This document shows, one piece after another, positions 15,452-24,084 of a stretch of 64,000 nt of DNA; positions within the stretch are counted from its first letter, which is position 1; each line of letters begins with the position of its first letter. The notes under the pieces were generated by a model. It ran no database searches and was not told where the DNA came from. It saw only the letters and a program-made list of their open reading frames with translations. The position numbers and the translations under genes were made by a program. The DNA comes from a virus. Location of the stretch: positions 1 through 64,000 of the IMG/VR virus record IMGVR_UViG_3300006077_000002. One strand, written 5' to 3'.

Positions 15452-16374
15452 TAGATAGTAAACTCATCAGCTATAATGTATCTTACAATCCAGCACGTTC
15501 ACTTATTGATGTATTTGAAGTTGTTCAAAACATTTGCGAAGATTTAGAGTATGAGTGCAACGACAAAGTATCACAGATTATCTTTGCGTTTGACTATGAG
15601 AAATCAGACTACCGTCTTGGTATCTGGTCAGAGTATAAAGCTGGTAGAACATATACAACAATGCCAGCTGACTTCCAAGATAACTATAGACACAAACTCC
15701 CATTACTTGCCGAAGCACTTGGTATAAATGTTATGGGAGTTAGTGGAGTTGAGGCAGATGACTTGGCAGGTATTCTTGTTAAAGGGTACTCAGGTCCAGA
15801 AGATATTATCTGTCTTACTGGTGACCGTGACTGGATTCAACTAAGTATTGAGCATGACAATGTCAGAATCTATGACCCAAAGCAGCTTAAGTTTCTACAC
15901 TCAGAGCATTGTGGTACACCAGAAGAGTTTCTAGTTGAGAAGATTATCAAAGGTGATAGTTCAGATAATATTTTAGGACTAAAGTTCTGTGGTAAGGTAT
16001 GCTTTGAGAAGTTTCTTAATGAGAACCGTGGTTGTAAAGATTGGAAGAAAGCTTTCCTAGAACTTGCAAACAGTTCTCCTAAGTTTGTAATTCATGATTC
16101 ATATATTGAGCATGGAGTAGATACCTTTGAAGCTTTATTTGATTTCAATCTAGACCTAGGAAGGATTATGGATAGTTTAAAGTATCTATCCCCAGCTCAG
16201 GTAAAAGAGTACTTTGCTCAGAGATTAAAATTCAAAGAAGACAATTCAGGCACAACAGCAGATATTCAAAAGCTGGCAGCAGAGATTAGTGGCTCACGAT
16301 TAGGTATATTTGGAGACCCTCTGGTAATACCACAACATCAGCTTGAGTTCTATCGGAGAATTTCTAATGGTTAA
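15439..16374 (+). CDS. 5'-3' exonuclease / flap endonuclease (FEN family)
   Basis: 311 residues, TTG start inside the end of the kinase gene with GAGG seven bases upstream. Acidic metal-binding residues of the FEN/PIN-like family are visible: VDSKLI at the start, FAFDYEKSDYR, GVEADDLAGIL, LTGDRDWIQL and the helix-hairpin-helix segment KGDSSDNILGL. It removes RNA primers and 5' flaps, the counterpart of T4 RNase H or T5 D15. It overlaps the SbcC-like gene by 8 bases. Confidence 0.9.
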   Translation: MVVIVDSKLISYNVSYNPARSLIDVFEVVQNICEDLEYECNDKVSQIIFAFDYEKSDYRLGIWSEYKAGRTYTTMPADFQDNYRHKLPLLAEALGINVMGVSGVEADDLAGILVKGYSGPEDIICLTGDRDWIQLSIEHDNVRIYDPKQLKFLHSEHCGTPEEFLVEKIIKGDSSDNILGLKFCGKVCFEKFLNENRGCKDWKKAFLELANSSPKFVIHDSYIEHGVDTFEALFDFNLDLGRIMDSLKYLSPAQVKEYFAQRLKFKEDNSGTTADIQKLAAEISGSRLGIFGDPLVIPQHQLEFYRRISNG

Positions 16375-17941
16375 ATTTATATCAATTAGAATCCAGGATT
16401 ATAAGTCAGTTGGAGATGTAACAATTCAATTTGAACCTGGAATCTATAAGGTTGTTGGAGAGAGTCAAGGATACTCAAGCAATGGTGCAGGTAAAACTTC
16501 TATAACCCAAGCCATTGTTCTTGGATTGTATAATAAAGATTTTACTTCTGCTAAACTTGATGAGCTTAGTAATAGAGTTACAGGACGTGGCTTTGTAATT
16601 ACCATCCACCTAATTAAAGATGGTGTACCTTATGTCATAGTTAATAACCGACACACCAGAAAATTCACAGTACATTCAATGGATGAAAAAGTGGTATCAG
16701 GCGTTAAGGATTCTGTACTATTCGTAACTAAACTTCTAGGTATGGGTTATGATACGTTTTGCTTGACACATTTTATAACGTCAAGAACTGTAAATCATAT
16801 TACAGAAAACCTAAGTAACCCTACATTATTCAATGACATACTACAAATATCCCAACTAAAAGAGCTTGATAAACGTGTGATGCAGTATCGTCAGGTTGTT
16901 GAAGAGAAGATAAAAGAACTTGACCAAGAGTTTTCTCAAGCAAAGAGTATGGAATCTAGACAGACTATTCAAGATAAGTATGACCTACGAGCCTTAAACG
17001 AGGAGTTAGGTACACTTAAGGAGTCATATAGACAAAAGATATTAGCTCATTCTCTTGAACAATCTCAATACCAATTGGATATTGGAGAGTTAGAGGATAA
17101 GATATTACCTGCCCAAAGAAAACTTGAGGATATAAAAAACATTATCAATAGTGGGGTGTGTCCAACATGCTCATCTCTGCTAGTACAGAAATCAGCCCTA
17201 GATGAGCTTAAACAAGAAGCAGGATTCTTGCAAGAAGTAGTGGATAAGCATACACCAGCATATCTCCAGGCTAAGAAAGATTGGAAGCTTAGAGATAATG
17301 TATTAAGTAAAGAAGAGAAAGATGTCAAAGAAGAGATACGAGACATTGAAACAAGTATAACAATTGCCCAGGAAATCTCATTAATGTATAGTGAGATTGC
17401 TGGAAGAAGTTCTGAAGAGGTTATGAAAGAGTTAAAACCTAGGAAGCATATGAGTGCTCTACTTCAGTTTATCCGCTCATCAATTAAAGATGGTGTCATA
17501 GTTAAGTCCCTGCTCTCAACATTCTTTGAGATAGTCCAAATTAAAATGAACGACTACTCTGCATTAATTAATATGAATGGAACAGACGTAAAAATTACAG
17601 TCAACAAATTGGGGATGGGGATAGCACTTACTAAAGACGGAGAGTTTACACCAGTAAGCACTCTTAGTAATGGTGAGAAGACAAGACTATCAATACTTCT
17701 TCTTGTGTCTATGTTAGATGCAATGAAAGAGGTAAGCAATTCAGAGACTAACTATTTGGTTTTTGATGAAGCCTCTGCATCATTTGATGCAAGTGGTGTA
17801 ACAGAACTTGAGCAGCTCTTCAATTATATGAAGGAGCTTGGACAAAGTTCTTTCGTAATAACACATGGTAGTGAGATGGACAAGGTAGCATTTGACCACA
17901 TACTATTAATAAGAAAAGAGGAGGGCATAACATATGTCTGA
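16367..17941 (+). CDS. SbcC/Rad50-like recombination nuclease subunit (T4 gp46-like)
   Basis: 524 residues from ATG 16367 (GGAG eight bases upstream). Walker A is SSNGAGKTSITQAI near residue 36-48. Two coiled-coil arms flank a zinc hook with CPTC near the middle. The ABC signature is LSNGEKTRLSILLL and Walker B is YLVFDEASASFD near the end. With the SbcD-like nuclease at 19703-20635 it should form the ATP-dependent complex that degrades host DNA and processes ends for recombination. Confidence 0.92.
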   Translation: MVKFISIRIQDYKSVGDVTIQFEPGIYKVVGESQGYSSNGAGKTSITQAIVLGLYNKDFTSAKLDELSNRVTGRGFVITIHLIKDGVPYVIVNNRHTRKFTVHSMDEKVVSGVKDSVLFVTKLLGMGYDTFCLTHFITSRTVNHITENLSNPTLFNDILQISQLKELDKRVMQYRQVVEEKIKELDQEFSQAKSMESRQTIQDKYDLRALNEELGTLKESYRQKILAHSLEQSQYQLDIGELEDKILPAQRKLEDIKNIINSGVCPTCSSLLVQKSALDELKQEAGFLQEVVDKHTPAYLQAKKDWKLRDNVLSKEEKDVKEEIRDIETSITIAQEISLMYSEIAGRSSEEVMKELKPRKHMSALLQFIRSSIKDGVIVKSLLSTFFEIVQIKMNDYSALINMNGTDVKITVNKLGMGIALTKDGEFTPVSTLSNGEKTRLSILLLVSMLDAMKEVSNSETNYLVFDEASASFDASGVTELEQLFNYMKELGQSSFVITHGSEMDKVAFDHILLIRKEEGITYV

Positions 17942-18662
17942 TAAACACTTAACAAAGGTTGCTTTCAATCAGCTTATGCTGATAGAGGAACTTGTTGCTG
18001 AAGATAGGGATAAGTATATTGACCAACTGATTGTTGACAATGGGGTCATTGCCCATATCCTTGCCATCGCTGCAAGTGACCTTGAAGCAGCGATGCCACC
18101 TGAGGTTGGTTATGATGAGCAAGGAGTATGTAATGTAAGTAAGGTGGTTGAAGTATTTCTACAGGCTGCATTACATACCCAGATTCAAGATGTGGACTTT
18201 AATGATAGGGAAGTATTATTGTTCTCAGTCCTAAGTTCAAGTACTATGCTTGGAATATCTGCAAGGAAGCTGGCATATAACAGTATGTTACCAGAAGTTC
18301 ATGTAAGTATTCCTTATCTCTTGGCAGGAAGGTCACAGCCTACTCCAAGTAGAGAAGTACTAACTTGTGGTGTATGCCGTAGGAAGCTTAGGTCAGTATC
18401 TTCCGATGAAGGAACATGTACTTCATGTAAGGGGCTACTAGCTTCATACACAGCGTATCGTAATAGACCATTCTACCTACCACTAAATAGTCTCAACATT
18501 CCTTACATTGGTAAAGAGAAAGAGTACGAGAAAGTAGAGTATGTATATGAAGAATGGCTATTCCTTAGCGAAGCTTTAGGAATTACAGCAGAACCTGTTG
18601 TCCCAACTGACGGACGACAACCAACTTTAGAAATAAAAGAATACCAAAAGCCTATACATTAA
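17934..18662 (+). CDS. Hypothetical zinc-ribbon protein, 242 aa
   Basis: Overlaps the SbcC-like gene by 8 bases. The N-terminal 150 residues are helical. A zinc ribbon follows, LTCGVCRRKLRS...GTCTSCKG (about residues 143-165), then a mixed C-terminal region. It could be a nucleic-acid-binding or transcription accessory protein; no closer assignment is possible. It ends exactly at promoter P2. Confidence 0.6.
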   Translation: MSDKHLTKVAFNQLMLIEELVAEDRDKYIDQLIVDNGVIAHILAIAASDLEAAMPPEVGYDEQGVCNVSKVVEVFLQAALHTQIQDVDFNDREVLLFSVLSSSTMLGISARKLAYNSMLPEVHVSIPYLLAGRSQPTPSREVLTCGVCRRKLRSVSSDEGTCTSCKGLLASYTAYRNRPFYLPLNSLNIPYIGKEKEYEKVEYVYEEWLFLSEALGITAEPVVPTDGRQPTLEIKEYQKPIH

Positions 18663-18692
18663 GCAAGCTCTAAGTATGTTTATGGTATAATA
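18658..18692 (+). promoter_or_regulatory. Phage promoter P2, duplicated TTAAGCA motif plus TATAAT
   Basis: ATTAAGCA at 18658-18665 and TCTAAGTA at 18669-18676, offset by 11 bases, are followed by TATGG-TATAAT with the -10 hexamer at 18686-18691. It is the same layout as P1 and P3, with a slightly degenerate second repeat. It drives the ssDNA-binding protein gene through a leader of about 120 bases that is A-rich and free of start codons in frame with that gene. Confidence 0.65.
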
Positions 18693-18815
18693 GCGGTACA
18701 TTAAGAAAGAAAGGTAAGAATGACATAGCAATTAAAACAACAACGGCGGTAGAAACAATAGGTTAATAGTTCAACAATAAACAAACAATAACAATAATCA
18801 ATAAAGGATTAAAAT

Positions 18816-19403
18816 ATGGCAAAGCCAACATCAGCAAAACTAGGTAAATTCGTAACAGCAGCAGGACGTGCATTATTCTGTGGAGGAAATACTCCATCTC
18901 ACTTCGACGCAACAAAGATTGAAGGAACAGTAATTCTTGACCAAGAAGGGCGTGACGCATTCCAAGAGTGGTTAGACCTTAACCTACCAGAAGCTTTGAA
19001 AGCAACAGGTATTAAGGCATCTCAACTAAATAACATCTTTAAAGAAGATACAGACCGTGATGGAAACCCAACAGGTAACTACCGTGTTAAAGCTAAGACT
19101 AAGCTAGAGTTTGGTCAGAAGTTCTATGATGGTTCAGGTAACGAGTTCAAGCCAGATGGTGAGTTCAAGATTCCAAATGGTTCTACAATTCAGATGGCTG
19201 TAGGTGTTGAGGTCATGAAGACTGCAACATTTACTGGTCTTGTTCTTCGCCTCAACGGTACTAAGATTCTTGAGTTCCCTTCATACTCAACTGGTCTTGA
19301 GACAGACACAGGAGCAACTGGTGGATTCAGCTATGATGCTGCAGCAACACCTGCACAAGAAGCACCAGAGCAAGAGGCAGACAACTCAGATATTGAGTGG
19401 TAA
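18816..19403 (+). CDS. Probable single-stranded DNA-binding protein
   Basis: 195 residues. A beta-rich middle (YRVKAKTKLEFGQKF..., FTGLVLRLNGTKILEF) resembles the OB-fold of phage SSBs. The C-terminus is an Ala/Glu linker ending in the acidic-plus-aromatic tail DNSDIEW, a hallmark of SSBs such as T7 gp2.5 and T4 gp32 tails that recruit replication proteins. Its own strong promoter, long leader and AAAGGA ribosome-binding site fit a highly expressed protein. The assignment rests on tail and context, not on a unique motif. Confidence 0.65.
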   Translation: MAKPTSAKLGKFVTAAGRALFCGGNTPSHFDATKIEGTVILDQEGRDAFQEWLDLNLPEALKATGIKASQLNNIFKEDTDRDGNPTGNYRVKAKTKLEFGQKFYDGSGNEFKPDGEFKIPNGSTIQMAVGVEVMKTATFTGLVLRLNGTKILEFPSYSTGLETDTGATGGFSYDAAATPAQEAPEQEADNSDIEW

Positions 19404-19412
19404 GGAGAGAGT

Positions 19413-19715
19413 TTGACCAAAGTCTTTATAAGTCTAGGTCTACAAGAAATCAAGAGCTGCCTTAGAGGCAAGCTTGAGAGGTATGACCTAGCAACAACAC
19501 ACGACCTAGAGTTTGTACAAGAGGTTGAATTAGCTGATATAGTTCTTACTGAAGTTAATTCAATTTACAGATTTGCAGGAACACCAACAGTTGCTCTTAC
19601 AGATAACGAAAGCATTATAGATGAGTATGAGAACGTAGTTAATATAGCTATGTTCCCAACATCAGCCAATGACTTACCAGTTATCCATAGAGCTCTAGTA
19701 AAATGCTTTCAGTAG
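19413..19715 (+). CDS. Hypothetical protein, 100 aa
   Basis: TTG start at 19413 behind AAGGAGAG. The sequence alternates strands and helices (KVFISLGLQEIKS; ADIVLTEVNS; TPTVALTDNES; YENVVNIAMF), reminiscent of a small receiver- or flavodoxin-like Rossmann domain, but without a phosphoacceptor pocket I can identify. It overlaps the SbcD-like gene by 13 bases. Confidence 0.55.
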   Translation: MTKVFISLGLQEIKSCLRGKLERYDLATTHDLEFVQEVELADIVLTEVNSIYRFAGTPTVALTDNESIIDEYENVVNIAMFPTSANDLPVIHRALVKCFQ

Positions 19716-20635
19716 TATTTGCTGACATACACATTAACACAAGTAAATATCCAGACTATGAAGAGCGAAAAGTTTCTTTAATTAGAAAAGCAATTAAAGA
19801 ATCTAAAGCAGATAAAGTAGTATTTGCAGGAGACATATTTGACCGTAACCGTCCAAGTATGGAAGACATAAGATTGTTCTATCAATTAGTAGAAGGACTA
19901 CATAAGCCTATCCATATAATTGCTGGAAACCATGACCACACTACATTTGAGTTCTTACCTCAAACATCATTTACATATCACTCAGAAATTACAGTGATGG
20001 AAGATGGTGTGGTTTATATTCCTTGGACAAATATTCATGATAACTTCCCTGATGGTATAATATGCTACAGTCATGCAAGATGTAATGTACCACCACACAT
20101 TGTTGAAGAGGTAAACATTCAGAAATTCTCTGATAGATATTCTCTCACTATCCTTGGAGACATCCACTCTCCTATGGCACCCTTTGATAATGTTGTATAT
20201 ACATCAAGCCCTGTACCAATACACTTTAAAGCCTATCAGAAAAATACTTCAGGTTATTTGCTTGTAGATGAAACTTCAGCAACTTACACAAGGAAATATA
20301 TCAATGGTCTGGCAAAAATAAAGATAGTCACATCTGCATTAAAGCTTGGAGATACACTAAATAACCTTAGAACTAAGGGTGCCGTAGGTAACTTATATAA
20401 AGTAGTTGTAGAAGACTACCCAGAGAAGCTTGCTGGTATTCAAAAATGGGCAACTAAATCAATACGTATAGAGCCTAAAGTTCTTCTTAGAAAAGAAGAG
20501 GTATACGACAAGGTTAAAGAAGTGCTAGACCAGTCACTATCTATAGAAGAAGTACTATATGACTATCTGAAAGATAACTATAAGTACTTCAGTGTTGATA
20601 TGGAAAATGAACTTAAAAGGAACATTCACGAATGA
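19703..20635 (+). CDS. SbcD/Mre11-like recombination nuclease (T4 gp47-like)
   Basis: 310 residues with the metallophosphoesterase motifs of Mre11: VFADIHINTSKYPD (residues 5-18), FAGDIFDRNRP, IIAGNHDHTTFE, CYSHARC, and LGDIHSP in place of the usual GH-x-H. It is the nuclease partner of the SbcC-like ATPase two genes upstream. It overlaps the next gene by 4 bases (ATGA). The C-terminal 100 residues are a charged cap and linker, as in gp47. Confidence 0.88.
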   Translation: MLSVVFADIHINTSKYPDYEERKVSLIRKAIKESKADKVVFAGDIFDRNRPSMEDIRLFYQLVEGLHKPIHIIAGNHDHTTFEFLPQTSFTYHSEITVMEDGVVYIPWTNIHDNFPDGIICYSHARCNVPPHIVEEVNIQKFSDRYSLTILGDIHSPMAPFDNVVYTSSPVPIHFKAYQKNTSGYLLVDETSATYTRKYINGLAKIKIVTSALKLGDTLNNLRTKGAVGNLYKVVVEDYPEKLAGIQKWATKSIRIEPKVLLRKEEVYDKVKEVLDQSLSIEEVLYDYLKDNYKYFSVDMENELKRNIHE

Positions 20636-21033
20636 TTGGATGGAAATATAAACGAAAACTTTACAAAACAACTCCAGAGGAGTACGAAGCTTTCGTTTAT
20701 CTCCTTGAGTTTGAAGATGGTACTAAGTACATTGGAAAGAAAGTTTTTTATAGTATACGAAGAGTAAAAGTAAAAGGCAAGATGCGACGCCGAGTCGTCA
20801 AAAAAGATTCAGACTGGAAGACATACCTATCCTCGTCTGAAGTAGTTAAGAAGAAGTTAGAAGATGGGCATAAGCTTAAACGTCGTGACATAATTCATTT
20901 ATGTGAAACACGAGGTGAAGCTACATACCTAGAGGTTAAAGAGATGTTTGTCCGTGATGTACTATGTGACAGCATATATCTAAACCTAAATATTCTTGCT
21001 AAGTTCTTCCACGGCTACTGCAAAGGAACCTAA
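20632..21033 (+). CDS. Putative GIY-YIG-like nuclease, 133 aa
   Basis: The N-terminal half has VYLLEFEDGTKYIGKKVF, which fits the GIY-YIG pattern (Y-x-x-x-F...KYIG-K), followed by a basic stretch KVKGKMRRRVVKK and a helical end. The later conserved Glu (CETRGEATYLEV) would be the metal ligand. Small proteins of this kind occur beside recombination genes in several phages. I regard nuclease activity as plausible rather than certain. Confidence 0.6.
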   Translation: MIGWKYKRKLYKTTPEEYEAFVYLLEFEDGTKYIGKKVFYSIRRVKVKGKMRRRVVKKDSDWKTYLSSSEVVKKKLEDGHKLKRRDIIHLCETRGEATYLEVKEMFVRDVLCDSIYLNLNILAKFFHGYCKGT

Positions 21034-22277
21034 TGAACCAACTAGATAGATTAAAGAAATCACTTGAAGAAAGCTATGGCATTAACATAGATGATTTTCT
21101 AGTGCAATACACAGATGGAATTACAAAAGAGGAGATGATGGCAATACATAATTGTACATCATTCAAACTAAGACAGATTGCAAGTACACTAAACCTTCGA
21201 TGGGCATCAAGATATCGTGCAAGTGATTATCAATTAATGCTGACTCGTGAAGATTCAGACACAACAGGAATGGCAGATGAGATTATTAAACTACAAGAAG
21301 ATGTGGTGGCATATGAACATGAGCTTGGCCTACGTGACAGAGCATTGGTTAGAACCCGAAGAGAAGCAAATCGTCTGCGTAAAACCATGCGAGAGGAAGC
21401 TGTAGAGGATGTTATCACAGGTATCGTTGCTGATGCAGTGGCAGACCTTAAGAATGTTAAGGGTAAGCTAGTCCCTACCCCAGCTCCAACAATGGATGGT
21501 ACAGACTTCATTCTGTTATCTGATATTCATGCAGGAGCTACAGTTGTTGAAGGTGATGTTCCAGATAACCAATTCAGTTGGGAGATAATGGAAAGAAGAT
21601 TATCACAACTGTTTATGCAAGCAGCGGCTAACCTTAAGAATAACCATCTACACCTCTACCTACTTGGTGATATGGTTGATGGTATTATTCATGACTCTCT
21701 TGAGTCTGCAGATAAAAGTCCTGCAGAAGCAGTTAAAGATTTGGCAGCTTTGCTGAGTGCCTACATCTTAGCATTTGTGGATGCCTACGAAACTGTTAGT
21801 GTATACTGTCTTAACGGTAATCATTCAAGACTCTCAGAGAATATCAAACGTAATGCAAAAGGTTTTGACCTTGAGTTCTTACTCTATTCAATTATGGAGG
21901 CTCAACTAGGTTCAGCAGTAAGTCATTTTGAGTTATCAACAACAGGTATGATAGCAGCTGAGGTAGGCGTAGGAGTATTTGCAGGTCTTCACCACGGAGA
22001 TAACTTCAGAGGCTCTGGAGGGATGACTCGTGACCTACAAATTCAAGAACGCTTCCGACAGATAGGACAAGACGTAAGTCACTTGATTCAAGGACACACT
22101 CATATCTATGAGAGCCGTGTCATGAATACAGGAGGCTTTGCAATTACCAATGGTTCTGTAATAGGAACCAACGGTTATGTACATACATCAGGACTCATAC
22201 CAGTACCAGCAGTTCAGGTACTTGGTTCATGGGACTTAGACGGTCAATTAGACTCAATCACACCAGTTATTTTATAA
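21033..22277 (+). CDS. Metallophosphatase-domain protein, 414 aa
   Basis: The N-terminal 130 residues are helical with a coiled coil (LQEDVVAYEHELGLRDRALV...), possibly a DNA-binding part beginning with an HTH-like TKEEMMAIHNCTSFKLRQIA. The C-terminal part has the phosphoesterase motifs LLSDIHAGA, LLGDMVDGI, LNGNHSRL, GLHHGD and QGHTHIYE. Comparable large metallophosphatases are encoded in replication modules of T5- and SPO1-like phages; the biochemical role is not settled. It is the third phosphoesterase of the window. Confidence 0.8.
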   Translation: MNQLDRLKKSLEESYGINIDDFLVQYTDGITKEEMMAIHNCTSFKLRQIASTLNLRWASRYRASDYQLMLTREDSDTTGMADEIIKLQEDVVAYEHELGLRDRALVRTRREANRLRKTMREEAVEDVITGIVADAVADLKNVKGKLVPTPAPTMDGTDFILLSDIHAGATVVEGDVPDNQFSWEIMERRLSQLFMQAAANLKNNHLHLYLLGDMVDGIIHDSLESADKSPAEAVKDLAALLSAYILAFVDAYETVSVYCLNGNHSRLSENIKRNAKGFDLEFLLYSIMEAQLGSAVSHFELSTTGMIAAEVGVGVFAGLHHGDNFRGSGGMTRDLQIQERFRQIGQDVSHLIQGHTHIYESRVMNTGGFAITNGSVIGTNGYVHTSGLIPVPAVQVLGSWDLDGQLDSITPVIL

Positions 22278-22299
22278 CTGCACACAAAAGGAATTTAAA

Positions 22300-22593
22300 A
22301 TGGTAGCATGGAAAAAATTACACAAAGCAGACTCACTTGGAGAGTATGTAGAAAAGATGTCAGAAGAGCAGTTTATGGCGTTCTCAATTGGAGACGTACT
22401 TGATTACTCCACGTTCTTAATTATGCAGTCAAACTTTAACATTGACAAACTAGCAATTAACAGAGAAAAGTTTAGTAAGCCCAGCGTAGTTGCAGAGCTT
22501 GTTTATAAGAAGTTTAAAGGTGATAAGGCAGCTATGGAAGCATTCATTGAGTCATTCAATGAGTATGGGCAAGATGCTGAAGCTGCAGAGTAA
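22300..22593 (+). CDS. Hypothetical protein, 97 aa
   Basis: Helical protein with an AAAGGAA ribosome-binding site in a 22-base gap. It contains repeated short amphipathic helices (EYVEKMSEEQFMAFS; KAAMEAFIESFNEYG). No domain was recognised. Its stop overlaps the next ATG (TAATG). Confidence 0.6.
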   Translation: MVAWKKLHKADSLGEYVEKMSEEQFMAFSIGDVLDYSTFLIMQSNFNIDKLAINREKFSKPSVVAELVYKKFKGDKAAMEAFIESFNEYGQDAEAAE

Positions 22594-22742
22594 TGGAAAA
22601 GGCTAGAGAGAAACTTCAAACTAAACTAGACAAGGTTGATGCCTGGCTAGGGAAGACTGGAGAAACAACTAACCAGAATACGTTAGCAATGGTTGGGGTT
22701 GGGATGCTTATTGGAAGTGTCCTTACATCATGGCTGTCGTAG
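22593..22742 (+). CDS. Tiny membrane protein, 49 aa
   Basis: ATG 22593 overlaps the previous stop and the frame ends TAG 22740-22742, inside the next gene. A basic helix of 30 residues is followed by one hydrophobic segment, TLAMVGVGMLIGSVLTSWLS, at the C-terminus: a tail-anchored or small single-span membrane protein. The tight overlaps on both sides support it. Function unknown. Confidence 0.5.
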   Translation: MEKAREKLQTKLDKVDAWLGKTGETTNQNTLAMVGVGMLIGSVLTSWLS

Positions 22743-22939
22743 GAGCCTACGAGGCACAAGCTCAAAAGCTTGGTATCACTGTAAAGTTTATGAGGAAAGA
22801 TGAGGTACATCAGGAAGTAGTTCTTGGTGTAACTTTTGTAGATACAGGAAAAAATCCTTATGAACTTAGAGTACCAACCAGGTTTATCAATAGCATGGAA
22901 GATGCCTATAAGGCAGCTCTTCTAGATAGCATGGCTTAA
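22730..22939 (+). CDS. Hypothetical protein, 69 aa
   Basis: ATG 22730 lies in the end of the tiny membrane-protein gene. The product (MAVVGAYEAQAQKLGITVKF...) looks like a small alpha/beta protein. It is the last + strand gene before the convergent junction and the bidirectional hairpin at 22942-22961. Confidence 0.55.
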   Translation: MAVVGAYEAQAQKLGITVKFMRKDEVHQEVVLGVTFVDTGKNPYELRVPTRFINSMEDAYKAALLDSMA

Positions 22940-22941
22940 GT

Positions 22942-22961
22942 GGGGGACCCAAAGGTCCTCC
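22942..22961. terminator. Bidirectional hairpin between convergent transcription units
   Basis: GGGGGACC (22942-22949) pairs with GGTCCTCC (22954-22961) with one G-T wobble around a four-base loop. It lies exactly between the last rightward gene (stop 22939) and the last leftward gene (stop 22961). It has no long T tract on either side, but its position suits a shared terminator that limits antisense read-through. Confidence 0.6.
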
Positions 22962-23383
22962 TATAAACGTCTATACGTGTTTAAAGCCCAAGCACCTTCA
23001 CCAGGTTTATGGATGAAATCATAGAACTCTATAATTTCGAGGATGTACTTACAGAGTATAGCTTCGTGATTATCCGAAACGTGTTCCATTAGTAACGCAG
23101 AGGACTTACCAGTCATCGCCATACCACATACTTTCTGCAACTTACTAATCGCTTTCTTCTTACCCTGCAAGGTAGCAAAATTCATTACCAACTCTTCGAG
23201 AACATAGTTCTCAATCAAGTCCAGCTTCAAAGCATAGTAAAAATATGTTGTATAGAAGCGTTCAACGGCTTCCTCTTTATTCTCCAACTCCCAGCCTTCC
23301 CACTTAGGGAAAAACTTTCGGCTGATACCTCTGTACTTACCTTCTTCAATTGAAGAGTATACTTCAAGTGCTCTAACATCCAT
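22961..23383 (-). CDS. Hypothetical protein, 140 aa
   Basis: The last gene of the leftward late block. Helical, with GISRKFFPKWEGWELENKEEA and ALLMEHVSDNHEAILCKYIL segments, no signal peptide and no membrane segment. Not recognised. It follows the endolysin by 15 bases and may be transcribed with the lysis genes. Confidence 0.6.
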   Translation of the reverse strand: MDVRALEVYSSIEEGKYRGISRKFFPKWEGWELENKEEAVERFYTTYFYYALKLDLIENYVLEELVMNFATLQGKKKAISKLQKVCGMAMTGKSSALLMEHVSDNHEAILCKYILEIIEFYDFIHKPGEGAWALNTYRRL

Positions 23384-23398
23384 CTAAAATCCTTTTAA

Positions 23399-23743
23399 TT
23401 ACCAACGTGCCTTCTCAGAACGCACATCAAAATGAGTAAATGTATTATATTTACCAATACCATGAGAGTCTGGAAACATTTCATCCAGAAACTCATAAAC
23501 AATTGAAGGGAGAATACCCTTCACCACTACATCTGCAGCAATACCTCTTACGTGTTTAGACTTAGGTTTACCACCAACATCTTTATTGTGCTTCTCACAT
23601 CTACACGCAGAGTTAATTGTGACAGGAGCATTGAAATGAGCACGCAACATATTTAATATCTGCACAAGCTCAGCATCAACTGCTTCAAATCCACAACCAC
23701 ACTTACAGGCAAATTCATGCCGTTTAAAAAATCCAAAAATCAT
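23399..23743 (-). CDS. M15-family peptidase endolysin
   Basis: 114 residues, a VanY/M15A-type metallopeptidase: FKRHEFACKCGCG near the start, INSACRCEKHNKDVGG, then SKHVRGIAADV (zinc ligands His and Asp) and TFTHFDVR (second His and catalytic region). Such enzymes cut L-Ala-D-Glu or D-Ala links in peptidoglycan, like the T5 endolysin. No signal peptide or wall-binding domain is present, so export depends on the holin encoded nearby. It overlaps its upstream neighbour by one base. Confidence 0.88.
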   Translation of the reverse strand: MIFGFFKRHEFACKCGCGFEAVDAELVQILNMLRAHFNAPVTINSACRCEKHNKDVGGKPKSKHVRGIAADVVVKGILPSIVYEFLDEMFPDSHGIGKYNTFTHFDVRSEKARW

Positions 23744-24084
23744 TACTTACCTTTCTTAAAAGCTTTGCATCCAAATAACCTTACTGCCCAGTAATATACC
23801 AGCACCAGTAATCTACGCTCTCTTATAAGAAACCAATCTCCAACAGACACAAGCTCTCTCATATTTTGTAGAAACATTTCATCAGCAAACTTTCTATCTT
23901 CAGAAGTCTTCCCTTCGTCATACATAAAGTCATGTACATTACAAGCCTCAGAAACACTTACACCAAGCAAAGAGTTTGGAATATTAAATCCATCTCTAGC
24001 CCCACAACCATTACAAATTTCTTTGCAGATATCATCAGGGACCATTAAGTAATTCTTAGGGTAGTACATTTGTGAACTCCGCAT
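23743..24084 (-). CDS. Phospholipase A2-like protein
   Basis: 113 residues. The sequence CKEICNGCGARDGFNIP (a Ca-loop-like region) is followed by SEACNVHDFMYDEG, matching the C-x-x-HD-x-x-Y active-site helix of the phospholipase A2 superfamily, in which the His-Asp pair attacks glycerophospholipids. A hydrophobic, basic C-terminus (RRLLVLVYYWAVRLFG) could bind membrane. It is embedded in the lysis cassette between the endolysin and spanin genes. A membrane-degrading role in lysis is an inference from motif and location. Confidence 0.7.
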   Translation of the reverse strand: MRSSQMYYPKNYLMVPDDICKEICNGCGARDGFNIPNSLLGVSVSEACNVHDFMYDEGKTSEDRKFADEMFLQNMRELVSVGDWFLIRERRLLVLVYYWAVRLFGCKAFKKGK

